Shown: in pieces, positions 26,201 through 39,587 of the stretch | Position numbering within the stretch: the first letter of the stretch is position 1 | Layout: the number at the start of each line of letters is the position of its first letter | Assembly: GCA_037954235.1 (NCBI GenBank) | Contig: JBBMOA010000020.1 | Coordinates: 24,093,177-24,157,176, forward strand | DNA length: 64,000 nt | Source of the DNA: Aulostomus chinensis | Taxonomy: Eukaryota; Chordata; Actinopteri; Syngnathiformes; Aulostomidae | Direction of reading: 5' to 3' | The notes under the pieces: generated by a model | Told to the model about the DNA's origin: nothing | The model's database searches: none | The model's input: only the letters and a program-made list of their open reading frames with translations | Program-made: the position numbers and the translations under genes

Positions 26201-29200
26201 GCGAAGCCATGGAGGTGGGACGGGAAGGGAAGGAGCAGGGGGAAGTAACGGAGGAGGATGATGAGGGCGAGAGAGGAGAAGAGGAAGAAGACGGCGATGT
26301 GGAGGATGAGTTCTCTGAAGACAATGAAGAGGAGGAAGAAGAAGAGGAGGAAGCGGAGAGGGCAGACACAGCCATGGGGGGAGAGAGCACAGAGATGGAG
26401 GTGGGGATGGATGATGAGGAGGAAGATGTGGAGGATGGTGATGATGAGGAGGAGCAGGAGGATGAGGGAGAGGATGACGAGGAAGAGGAGCAGAATCGCC
26501 ACCAGGGTGAGTTTTAATTTGCCTACATTTCTTTCAGTGTCATTTTTACGAGTTCTTTTGCAGATGAAAAGTACTTACAATGCAACTTAAAGTGATACTA
26601 CACCCAAAAAGTATAATTAGCCTTTTAAGTATTTGCTAATAGCTGTCTTGAGCTAACATAGATGCGTTTCCCTCATTACTTCACTGTGACTCTAAAAAGC
26701 AGGAAGAGCGAGTCACGTGTGTTAGCTTAGCTCTCAAGGAGACTGACAGCTAACAACAATTCGTCTAATCCACGTCTTCTTCATCCACCCATCTGCTCGG
26801 TAATCCACTAACTCTTCAGTTTGAGTCAAAGTCAAATAAACGACAACGAACGTTTTTGGGCAGTTTTGCTGTTGTTAGCCGTGGCTCTCTGTTAGCTTTT
26901 AGCTAAAGAGTTGCACAGAAGTAATGTAGCGGTGAACTGATATGATCTGTGGAAACATGAAAGAGAATAATTTGTTCCAGGAAGTATAATGTCACATGAC
27001 ATAATGTACGTACTCCTTCCCTATCATACCTCCCATGTCACAAACAACCAGCCATGTTAGCTAGCACGTGTTTGAAAGCTAAAACTGGAGTCAGTTGTCG
27101 TCTGATGCTGACCGAAACACAAGTGTGACCACTTTGGCCGCCGTGTTAGAGTGTGTGAACGTACCGTGAGGGTCCAGTCACACTGGAGCATTTGAGTAAG
27201 ACATGGAAGTTCGTTTATCAGATGAAAGCTGCTCATTTTCAAGTCCTGCTGTGGGTCAAACTGGCGTGATCGAGGAGGAAGTGATGAGAGCTGCTCAGGC
27301 GAATCTCTACCAGATGCTCTGCACTCTCCCTCACTCCCCTCCTCCCTTCCACCACGTTTCCCATGACTCCCCACCTCCCCATACCCCCGTGTCCTCAATC
27401 GCTTCTGACAATGCTTCAGGAATAATAGGAGCTCTGCTGAGTTATTAACTCCCACCCTCCCCTCCCCTCCCCGTTTGCCTTCTTGTCTCGGCAGACGTGT
27501 CACATGTGCTCTGCCACGGCTTCTCCTCCTGAGGATATTTATGGCTCCTGAATCGGAGCACCTCACCCGCCTCCCTTTTCAAATTCTCATTCGCCGTCTC
27601 TGTCCTCAGAATGAGGCTTAGCGGGGAGAGCGGTGCTGCTCTGCACAGCTCTGGGTTGTGTGTTTTTGGAGAGCAAACAGTGGATCATAATCGGCTGGGA
27701 TGTAGCTAATATATTCAGAAATATAAGGAGAAGTGTTCTGTCACTCTGTTATTTAGAGACTGTAAAAGCATCATCTCTGATTATTGGCTGGGTTTGGCTC
27801 TATTCATGACCAGATAGTTGTCTTATCTGCTGTATTCATGTTGTTTATAGCGCAGAATCCAGAGAGAAACTGTGCTGATGATTTGATGCTCAAACACTGT
27901 AAAGAGTTGTTTTCTTTGACAGTAGAGAACCAGTACAAACCCAGTGGACAATCAAAGCTTCTTCCAATTCACAAGGACGACAACAACAACATCGGCGCAA
28001 TCAGCACCAGTAATGGCACGGGAGAAGAGTACGAGAACTACGACGAGCTGGTCGCAAAGTCTCTGCTCAATCTGGGCAAGATCGCAGAGGACGCTGCCTA
28101 CCAGGCCATGACCGAGTCGGAGATGAACAGCAACTCCTCCAATAGCGCCGGGGAGGACGAAGACGATGACGAGGAGGACGGCAGCGAGCAGGGAGACAGG
28201 AAAGGTGAACTGAGCGTGGATCTGGACAGTGACGTGGTCAGGGAGACGGTGGACTCTCTAAAGCTGCTGGCGCAGGGCCATGGTGTCATGCTGCCAGAGG
28301 ATGGCTACCCAGAGGGCACCGTGGTGGACAACAGCTGTCACGTTAACGGGCGTCCCGGTGGGGGGGTCAGAGGTCATGCAGAGGAGAGTGAGGAGGAAGT
28401 GTGTCTGAGCAGTCTGGAGTGTCTGAGGAATCAGTGCTTCGATCTGGCTCGGAAACTTAGCGAGACGCAGCCATCCGATCACCCCGCCCTCCACCAACAA
28501 CTCCAGAACCCAGTGGACCAGCATGTGCTGCACCACCTCAACAGGTACAGAGGCCTCACAGTAGTCATCTTAGTCAAAGTGGTCACTGCTCACATGACCT
28601 GTAAGATGCAAAGAAGTGGTTTCATCATGTGTAACACAAGTAGCCACAACTTCTTGTCCGGTTAAATATTGCCAAGTGGACCTTGTCTGCCACAAAAACA
28701 AAGAGTTTAGGCAGGTTTTGTTCTCAAAAATGGATGTGAATACAGATACCTGTGGAGCCCGCAGGTGCGAAGGGTAGGAACTTACAGGTACGCGATCCGG
28801 ACTGCGGGTTCCACCTGTTGATGTTTGTTCTCTGCTGAGTTGGAGGAAATCTGCTGGGTTGAAAACTCTCGTAGTGGCTTGGAAGAAAAGGGCCTTTGAG
28901 CTGTTTCCAGCTAGAGCTCCCACACTATAGCAGTGATTTATTTATTTTTTTTACCTGTCAGGTACGACAGCTGCCAGCAGGGTCTACCAGACGACTCCAG
29001 GCCCCTGGAGGGCAGCTACTCAGACATGGTGAACCTGATGAAGCTGGAGGAGGAGCTGAGCCCAGCATCCAGAGGTTACCCCACCAGCTGCAGCCAAGAG
29101 GGGGATGAAGACACCACGTCAGTAGCCTCCGACCACTCGGACGAGACCTTCGACATGGCCAAAGGGAACCTGACTCTGCTGGAGAAGGCCATCGCCCTGG

Positions 29201-31530
29201 AATCAGAGAGGGCCAAGGTCATGAGGGACCGGATGGTCTCAGAGCATAAGGTGCCCCGAAGGGATCACCATCACCATCGCAGCCACGGCGAACATAACTC
29301 AAGGCTGAGCATCGCTGCTGAAGACCGCAGGTCCAGGATGCATCATGAGGGTCTGAAGAGGGCGTACTACCCTAAAGGTAGGCAACGAAAACCCACACAC
29401 TGACCCTCATGGTGTCAGTATTGATCCGTGCTCAGCAGCAGGTTGAAGTTTCACTTCTAGAGTCAATTTTCTGTAAGTTGATTTTCTTCTTTTCCAAATT
29501 AACCACATGAACTCTCGTTCACACTGACAAATCCAAACTTCTCTCTTGAGCAGTACAACTTCAAATCTTTCTTTTGTCATGTCTTTTTTTTGTGGTTATA
29601 CACAAGTGTGGGACTTGAAGTTAATGTAGCTCAGTTTCTCTTGCTACTGTTCTGATGAGCAACTTTTAGGTGCCACAGAAGGTCTGTAGGACGTCCAGAG
29701 TCAAAAACAACCAACTATCTGAGGCAAGACCAGTTGTTATTTGTCTCTAAAGGAACCGTGAGTGGGTTTCACATAAACAACCAATCAGAGACGGTTGCAC
29801 CGACACTTGAGCGTATTGCTTTTTAGGTGGTGTAAACGAGAGGAAACTACTTATTTATTTCACATGCAAAAAGCTAAACTTTTTTAGATTTTTGTTTTGA
29901 ACATTTAGAAAAAAAATTAACAGAAAAAATATACAGACTAGTTGGAACAGATCGTGTCTGAAAGGTAGTTGGAGGAAACCTACGCTTATCTAGCCCTACC
30001 CTTCTTGTAAACTCATGTGAGTACTTATACTGTGTATCTGTACACACACACCCATACATAAGAGGGTCGTCTTCTAACTCCCTCATAACAGGTCAAAATT
30101 TATATGTTTCTGTTGATGTTTTTATTATCTGAATGTTTGATACTACATTTCTAGAGCATTATGGTCCTATGTTCAAGATTTGAATAAAATAGCAGGGAAA
30201 ATGATTCATCTTTGTTGTAAGATTAGATTAGATGAGGTAAAATAAGATTAGATAAGATAAAATAAGATTAAATAAGATCAGATTAAATAAGATAAGATTA
30301 GATAAGATAACCCTTTACTCGTCCCACAGTGTGGAAATTGGCACTGTTACAGCAGCAGAAATCAGAAGTAGCCACAGAAATACAGTATTACAGAGCAATA
30401 AATAGAAGAAACTACAATAAACTACAATAAAAACTACAATACACTATCGTAAACTACAAACAACTACAATCAGTCTTGGCAGCACAAGTGTTGTGTAGTA
30501 ACTAACTGTAAAAGTACAGGATCATATTGTCAGATGATAGAACCATAAACGCTCTTTGTTTTTTTTAGAACCTGTCCTGACATCCGATTGAACTCAACCC
30601 ACACAGTTCATGTGAAAGTTTCCTTTCCAACTCTGCCTGTCTCCCACCACCTCTTTGCATCGCGTTTAACCTGATGCAGGCTTTACTCCAGTAATCTGAC
30701 CCCAGGTCAGCAGGGAGGAGGTTTATCGTGTTGGCCTGACTTGTTGTTACCATCAATGGTTTAACCGCCGGAGGCTATCAGCACTGCAGCAGGAAAAATC
30801 TCGTAACTCTACCTCCAACGTCTGCCTTGTTCTTTACCCATTCGAGCATTTCTGCGTACTTTGCTGGGTTGAATGAGTTCTCTGACCCCTGCACTCCGAA
30901 AACCTCTCAGAGCCTCATTGTAGTCTTTCAGAAATGCAGTACATGGCTGCGGATCAAATAATGACACTCATTTTCTGCATTAAGGGTTTTTTGCAGATGC
31001 ATTTTCCACTGAGAGAAGCTTATAATGTTAAAGTAGTTTGGTGTGGGAGCACGAGACAGCAGGCTTGTCACGCATGAGTAATGGCAATCTGCACGGACCG
31101 TTGAGAGAACAAATTTCATCTGTGTGGATGCCATCGATGGCCTTTGACTCTAAATCCAGTCAAATGCAGCCCTGCCACCACTGGGAGGGAGTCAGCGTCC
31201 CGACGCACCCAGATGGGCTTTAGACCGCTTCATTAACACAGAAGATTACCTGTGAAAGCCCCAGGAAGGCTTTGATTAGTCCACAAGTCAGTTTTCATCT
31301 GAATCCGACCAATGACAACACTGCTGCGATGGTTGCCAGGCCCCTCCTTCCAACTGCAGTTGTCATAACATCCGTGACGAGGCAGGGCAGGTCTGTGGGT
31401 GTCTCTGTAGTAACAGAGATACTTGGAGATGGAGATCAGTTATGGCTCACATTCACACAGAGAGACAATTCATCCTGCTGTACACACGACCAACAAATGT
31501 TGGTGTTGTTTACAACCAGTTAAAATGTCT

Positions 31531-31566
<36 letters not shown>

Positions 31567-34508
31567 GCTGAGCAAAGTGTGAAGGAATTCATGGAATGGT
31601 TAATGTGATCTAAAGTCAGTTGGAAGTAATGGCGTTCCTTGCTAATGAGGCTACGAAGGCTACGAGCTCTGGATACCGTTAGCATTTGAACCAGTATCGT
31701 TAGCAGGAGGCTGCTGCTGCTTGGAATTCTGTGCCACTCTTCAAACATCATTTTCTTTGTTTATAATGATATAAATTGGCTCAGTTAAGGGGGCGGCACG
31801 GTGGTGCAGTGGTCCTCACTGTGGCCCCCATCAAGAAGGTTGTGGGTGGAGCCCCGGCTGCAGCACGGGGTCTTTCTGGGTGAGTCTCCATGTTCTCCCT
31901 GTTCCTGCTGGGTTCTCTCTGGTACTCCAGCTTCCTCCACAGTCCAAAGACATCAAGAGGGACCAGGTTAATCCAGACTCTAAATTGACCGTAGGCGTGG
32001 CTGGGAGAGCCAATGGTTGTCTGTCTCTATGTGTTGGCCCTGCCATGGACTGGTGACCTGTCCAGGGGGAAGGCTGCTGGGATAGGCTCCACCCCCACCA
32101 CCCTGAACAGGAGAAGAGGGATGGATGGAGGGATGGATGATGGAGGGAGGGATGATGGATGGATGGAGGGATGGATGATGGAGGGAGGGATGATGGATGG
32201 ATGGATGGATGGATGGAGGGATGGATGATGGAGGGAGGGATGATGGATGGATGGAGGGATGGATGATGGAGGGAGGGATGATGGAGGGAGGGATGATGGA
32301 TGGAGGGATGGATGGATGGAGGGATGGATGATGGAGGGAGGGATGATGGATGGATGGATGGATGGAGGGATGGATGATGGAGGGATGGATGATGGAGGGA
32401 GGGATGATGGAGGGAGGGATGATGGAGGGAGGGATGATGGATGGATGGATGGAGGGATGGATGATGGAGGGATGGATGATGGAGGGAGGGATGATGGAGG
32501 GAGGGATGATGGAGGGAGGGATGATGGATGGATGGATGGATGGAGGGATGGATGATGGAGGGAGGGATGATGGATGGATGGAGGGATGGATGATGGAGGG
32601 AGGGATGATGGAGGGAGGGATGATGGATGGAGGGATGGATGGATGGAGGGATGGATGATGGAGGGAGGGATGATGGATGGATGGATGGAGGGATGGATGA
32701 TGGAGGGATGGATGATGGAGGGAGGGATGATGGAGGGAGGGATGATGGAGGGAGGGATGATGGATGGATGGATGGAGGGATGGATGATGGAGGGATGGAT
32801 GATGGAGGGAGGGATGATGGAGGGAGGGATGATGGAGGGAGGGATGATGGATGATCAGCTCTGATCAAAGAAAACCTAAATGCCTTCTTGATTGTTCTGG
32901 GACCTTCTGCAAAGGCAGGGAGAGCAGTAGCAGCAACAAATCCCTGTAACGGTGACAACAGACGTGACCTCATTAAAGTCAGATCCAGCAGGTAAAGGAG
33001 GAGCTGCAGAGGAGGCAGGGGATGTACTACGACCGAGGCTGCTTCAATGAATGTCTCCATCCGAGAGGGTGTGTGGAAGGAGATACGTGGGTCGTCACCT
33101 AAGGTGGCCGGCGGATAACAGCTGATAGTCCAGCTGTGAGCCTAGCATGAGTTCAGGAAGGCTCTGCACTCGTGCTAGGCTTCATCCAAGTCTCTTCTTG
33201 GCCAAGTCTCAAAGAGTTCTCTGTTTTCGGGTGGCACTCCCTTCATCGTGTGTTTATAGTTAGTTTTTGACCTGGTATTTCCTGGGGTGGAAGTTCTCGG
33301 TGTGGTACCCAACCCTAGAGGCTACTACCTACTACTGCTGAGGGATATTTCTATCATCCTGTGTAGTTCATCAGGTGAGCCTAGAGATAGAAAAACACCT
33401 GTCAGCAGGTATTTCATGTCAACTACATTAATAGTTGGATATGAGCCCAAGTCTGCACCCTCATTTCCCTCCTCCATCTTGGGTCTTTTCCAGACTCGTC
33501 CAGGGGGGAGAAGAAGGAGAGCAAGTGTCCCACGCCAGGCTGTGACGGGACAGGTCACGTGACTGGTTTGTACCCGCACCACCGCAGCCTGTCTGGGTGT
33601 CCTCACAAAGACCGCGTCCCACCTGAGAGTAGGTCAAAGAAACACCGCAGCCCTCCAAAGAAAACAGGCCGGACAAGTCATTGTAGCATCTTAGCATGGC
33701 GCTAATGCTAGGTTGCTGATTTCAGTGTGTCATCACTTTTCTGCATCAAGTTAACTCACCTAGTCAACTGTACAACTAGCAGCCATTTAATGATAAGATC
33801 AGCTGACCAGTTCTGACTGTGATGATTTCCCCTCATCTGACCTTTTAAAACGAAATATGCAGAGTTTGATTGTCTTTTCAAATGAGATTGAAGCCTCACT
33901 TCAGATGACTTGTTGGCTGGAATACGCAGCGCTGATTTTCGTGAATGTTAGCCGTCCTCCGTTGTGCATCCGTCCTGCATGACTACATTTGTGTGTGTGT
34001 GTGTGTGTTCTTTTTAAGTGTTTTCTACATTCACTGGGTTTGCCTTGGTTACAACAGGAAATGAAGCCCAACCTCTCATTTATTAACACATTGCAATTTA
34101 CAAATTTAGAAAAGAACTAAAAAGCATTTAAACTGTGAACTTTGAACCTTTGGAGGAGCAGAATTCCAGCTCGCTGCTGAGTGCTGAACTTTGAAACAAG
34201 TCTCACTACTTCCTGAACGTCTGTGAATGAAATCTGTCACTTCTTAGTCTCAGTCAGCTGGAATGAGTGGACTACAAATCCATGCCTTTTGGAGGTTGAT
34301 TGATCAGAACGGGTAAACTTGTTCTCTGTTTGACGGAGCTCCGGAGAATTTCGTTCTTGTGTCGTCCTTCGCTTTCATTTCTTCCTCCACCACGTCGGCC
34401 GATGTTGGTTGTGGTGTCTTGTGCTACCGATGTGACATGAACAGCATGATGTTGATCCACCTCCTGGCTGCAAATACTCACCACCCACCCCTGCATGAAC
34501 CCCCCCAC

Positions 34509-34547
<39 letters not shown>

Positions 34548-35196
34548 ACAGCTAGTAAGTTGGGCTACGTCAGGTCAAACTTGATTCGCTGGTCTGCGCT
34601 GGAAATGTCCGTCCTGTGTTTCCTTCAGGCCGATTGTTACGTTTGCCAGGATTCACTTGTGTCTGTATAAAATGACCTTTAAGTCCTCCTGATGACACGG
34701 TCAGCGTGACCGACGCCATCGAGCGTTTCAGAATTTTACAGTTGTCCGGAACAAATCCAGTCGCACCAGTTCCAGGGTTTTCATTGCAGTGGGCGTGATT
34801 TTAAAGCGCTTGTGCTGGCTAAAAACCATTCCACTTGATCTTTAGGGTTTGATTTGAGTTTGTGTATAATGTTACATTTTCAATTTCTGGAAAAAATATG
34901 ACATCGTAGACAGATGTTCTTGCTGTTGCGCTGTCATCAGAGAGACAATACAGGGCAGAAAATGATTAGTTCTGCAGCTCATGAACTCCTGCAGGTCTAC
35001 ACGTAGGAAAGTGGATGAAGTTACAAGAAACTGCAAGACTTCAAGCCACCAACTAAAGGGTGTTTGATGGAGGTGCAAATGAGCTAAACTGGTGCGTCCA
35101 CTGGGTTCAGACGTTCCACCTGTTCACAGATGACACCTCCATTAAGGCGGTAAAGGTTTTTCAACACAAAACCTATGTGAGTTTCCCCCCGTGGTC

Positions 35197-35284
<88 letters not shown>

Positions 35285-36482
35285 CATCTTCCTCCAACTT
35301 ATTGCATGAAACGTTCCCTCGACCCTCACATGAATGCATCTGCATTTGCAACAGTGGGGAAAAAAAACAAGCAGTTTGAACCGTGTTTGCGATTCCATCC
35401 AAAACGGGCGCCAACCTGTCAGCTCATCGACTCCTCAATGTTTGGTCTTAATGCTCATTTTGTGAAATGGTGTCAGTGATGCGGCTGGAAGTCAGTGCAT
35501 GCCTAACCGATGTAGCCGAATGCCGGTAACTCTCCTGTCTCCTCCTAACCCTCGCTGTCTTTCTCACCTTCTCCTGTCTGTCAAAGTCCTTGCCATGTAT
35601 GAAAATGTTTTAAAGTGCCCTACTCCTGGCTGTTCTGGACGGGGTCATGTCAATAGCAACAGGAACTCGCATCGCAGGTGAGTGAGTGGCCTTTAGCCGG
35701 GGCGCTAACGGCTGAATCACACCGCCGGCATGTGAATGTGGCTGAGTGAGAGTTCAAGTACGTTCATAGTGGAACCTGAAAGAGAAACCATGTCGTGTTT
35801 GTTCCACAAAGTGTCACAATTAGACGCAGTTTCAGACCTTTTTTTTTGGAGGCTTCACATGATTTGTTTCCTCCAAGAACCTTGTAGAATGAGAAACGTG
35901 CACTTTGCTGTTTAGAAATGAAAAGTTCAAGTGATGATGAACAGAGCAGCGCTCAGATGAGACTGCTGGCTCCCAGAAGGTCCCTCAACCTGGTTCCTCC
36001 ATTCATGAACACCCAGCAAAGTCACCAGTATCAGCATCAACACTTCCTTGCGTTACCCTGGTAACGGTGATACCCTGGACCCTACTGACTACAGCAGGTG
36101 TTGTAGGTGTGGTACTGAACAGTTCGATTATGAGACGCGTTGTGAGGTCAACTACAGCTGGTTTCCTCATCAGAGCTCCTGATTTGTAACTATTACCTCT
36201 TACTGAGGACAGCGTAGCAGCAGACATCAAGTTATCAGCTGGAGATGTGAACTCCTCAGTCAAATGTTGCACAGCATCAAGTCGTTCTCAGCTCAGAATA
36301 AAAGCTTTTATGGTGGGAGTTCTTCTTTCTTTTTTTTTTACTAAAATTTACACCATTTTTTTGTTGGAAACCACATATTTCTTAGAAAACTACTGGAATA
36401 TTTTCAGTTTTAGATGCAGTAATAGATGTGGGAAAAGGGACTTGGACTCAAACATTCAGTTCATCTGTGTAACAAACAGAAG

Positions 36483-36513
<31 letters not shown>

Positions 36514-36729
36514 CATTTTTTTGTATTTCTGAATTATGTAAAAGTATTAGGATTCACACTCATTTTCTCACAATCACACCATGGAGGGTACGCACAGTTT
36601 AACTGGAACACACACACACACACACACACACACATGCATTTTTTTGTATTTCTGAATTATGTAAAAGTATTAGGATTCACACTCATTTTCTCACAATCAC
36701 ACCATGGAGGGTACGCACAGTTTAACTGG

Positions 36730-36786
<57 letters not shown>

Positions 36787-37464
36787 CCTTGTACTTATAT
36801 CTTTGTGAGGACTTTCACTGACATAATACATTCCTTAGCCCCTCCCCCTAACCATCTTAACTGACTGCCTGACCCTAACCTTGACCCTAAACCTAACCTG
36901 AACCTGATTCTAGGCAAGGCAAGGCAGTTTTCTTTGTAGCCTGTTTTCCCCACCAGTTTGTCTCCAGGCTTCATGGCATCATAACAACATCCTCTGCCCT
37001 CAGAGCCTCACATCGACTGAGGAGAAACTCCATAGAAAACCTTTAACAGGGAAAAATGGGAGAAACCTCAGGGTGAGGAGGGGAGGAGGATCCCTCACCA
37101 GGAGGGACAGACGGACAGGAGATGTTGGTACAGAGAAGACAACAGTTGTAGTTCTAACCTTGACCCTAAACCTAACCTGAGCCTGATTCTAACCTTGACC
37201 CGAAACCTAACCTGAACCTGATTCTAACCTTGACCCTAAACCTAACCTGAACCTGATTCTAACCTTGACCCTAAACCTAACCTGAACCTGATTCTAACCT
37301 TGACCCTAAACCTAACCTGAACCTGATTCTAACCTTGAGCCTAAAGACCTTCAAACGGCCCTTTGAAGATGTGAGGACTGGCTAAAATGTCCTCACTTTC
37401 CAAAATTGTCCTCACTCTGTTTGTTAAATATTTATTCAAGTCCTCACTATGTAGCAAGTACAAG

Positions 37465-37519
<55 letters not shown>

Positions 37520-37749
37520 GCACAACTTACCAATCTAAACGAATGGTAACCTTCCATTAATCTAAACAAGCTTTTCCCCTGATATGTAGTGATGTAGGTT
37601 CCAGGGCGGTGCTTCTGTCCCTGCAGTGTGACCACGTAAACAACAATAACGTCCCCGTAACGTCAGGAATACCTGGTAGACACACGCTCGTGCAGGCACT
37701 TATAAATTAGCTCACAGACAGCAGCACACGTGCGCCGGCAGACAGAGAA

Positions 37750-37787
<38 letters not shown>

Positions 37788-39545
37788 GTGGCTGCAGGGT
37801 GTTATGTAGCACAGCTCCGATGGGAGAGGAAACAAAGCACTCGCTAGCTTAGCTTCTGTTAGCTACCAGCTCACACAGGTTTCATTTCTAGCAGTCACCA
37901 TGGAAACGCTTGCATAGCAGAAGCGGTGGCGGCAGCCACTGGAATTATGTGCCCCACACTCCTATCATTGTTGAGATGCAGGTTCACTACATTTGAATGG
38001 CAGAGACTTGGTTTCTGTCCCTCTGCGTGTGTGAGGACGCCTGTCAGACAGAGAGAGGAGAGGAAAGTTTTATATTTGTCTGCAAACTTCCTCCTCCTGG
38101 ATTCACACTAAAAACAAGGTTTATTAACCCTGGTGACAGCTGTTCTTCTGATCCACCAGCCTCTCGCAGACATTTGGATTTTGACTGATTTCTAGCAGCT
38201 GAGTTGCTCAAAACTACGTTAAACAAAACCAAATACAATTAAAAAAAGAAACCCAGTAGGTTTCAGAGATGTTATGGTCATAAACAATACAAGAAGAAAT
38301 GTTTCTAGGTTTATCGTGCATAATGTCGACCTGTCCGCATTGTCAGCTGTTGGCTCACACACCTGTAATCAGGCTGGTGTCACACTGGAAGAGACGGCAG
38401 GTCTGGCCACGTTTGTTGTCGCGTCTAACGTGAAGGTCACTTATTGTGCTCGGGATTATAGAGGCCATTCAAACGGAGGCTGTGACCTTTTCAGGCCCTG
38501 AACAAAGCACCTGGTCGGACGCTGAGGTGGTTGTTGGCCTGTGGAAGGAAGCAGTGGCACAAAGTATCCGCAGAGTGCAAGAATAGAAAAAAGTGATACC
38601 AATATGGAGGGTGGCGCAATTGCCAGCTCGACTTTTGGCGTCGTTGTGAAGTAAGACTTTTTATTCTGAAATGTTTGGAGTTGCGCGTGACATCAGCAGC
38701 CTCTCCTCCTCTCAACTCAGCTGTCAGGGAAGCAGTCAGAACAGGAACAAACCGACCAGTTACACAACAAACCACCGAGACAGCAACTACGGTCACGCAA
38801 AGTTCTGTCACTGAGCCGGGAAGGCAGTCACAAACCAGTGACTTCCCAGTAACCAGTTAGTCAGATAACTAACAGAGCTGTCAGTTAGTGAATGCAGCAG
38901 CTGGTCAGTACGTGAGTCACTTAACAAAGTCATAGATGATTGAGTGTTCGCTCCCTGTTAGCTTGTCAGTAAACCAGTGGAACCATCAGCCTCTTAACCT
39001 CTTAGCTTTCAACTAAACCAGTCAATCCATTTCCCGTTAAACCTGTAAAATCATCACTCAGGAAACCAGTTCGGACCCTCCAACTCGTCAGGTGTTGGTT
39101 AGCCAGTAACTAGCCCAACCATGACTTGGTAAACCAGTGGAGCCTTCAGCATGTGAACCAGTCAGTAAACCATCTCGCCGCTATGGCTAAGAGCCGGTGG
39201 ATGTGCGGAACTTCTCGTCCTGTGAGTTTGCATTGATCAGCTGATGAGGCGTGATGCTGGTGTCACGGTGCTCAAATCACCAACAAAAAGGTAGAGAGGA
39301 AAAAAACGACACATCAGTGTCTCTGTTCTAGAAAATGCCCGACCGCTGTTGTGCACGTGATGAGGTTTGGGGGTGTAGTTTGGTCAAAATAGTTCCTACA
39401 TGATACTGTAAACCCGCCTGTCAGTCATGGCGAAGTAGGCCACTTTAAATCCATAATTCATTCTGAACCTCTGCTACTGACAGCTGAACCTCCCTTCATT
39501 CAGAGCCAGATGCTGTGACTGTGCACATCAGTGTGTGTGTGAGGG

Positions 39546-39587
<42 letters not shown>

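Larger units (their letters stand above)
29378..33493 (+). other. myt1l intron 6
   Basis: No exon is recognised. The intron holds a GATAA-tailed retroposon fragment (30216-30480), regulatory-looking unique sequence at about 30.57-31.2 kb, a CA array, a tRNA-like SINE and a long ATGG-type array. Confidence 0.85.
33629..35586 (+). other. myt1l intron 7
   Basis: No exon is recognised. Three CA/TG arrays are present (33991-34008, 34511-34540, 35199-35282). Confidence 0.85.

Noticed and set aside
26002..26590. Open frames in other phases and on the minus strand over exon 4
   Set aside because: They are shadows of the Glu-rich codons; only the frame SVYGCPLAKKRK...EEE matches the family and keeps phase.
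27784..27850. ATG at 27784 as a start of a separate protein
   Set aside because: It lies in intron 4; the open frame merely runs into exon 5, and family members begin with the exon at 15375.
28933..28961. ATG at 28933 as start of a short protein
   Set aside because: It is inside the pyrimidine tract of the exon 6 acceptor; the conserved reading frame starts at 28962 in phase with exon 5.
31831..33060. 409-codon minus-strand open frame rich in His-Pro-Ser
   Set aside because: It is a translation of the ATGG/GGGA array and the SINE. The frame has no domain and exists only because the repeat lacks stops.
36860..37345. CCCTAA-like array considered as interstitial telomere sequence
   Set aside because: The period is 35 bp with TGAACCTGATTCTAA, not six-base TTAGGG repeats, and it belongs to the TIR-bearing element.
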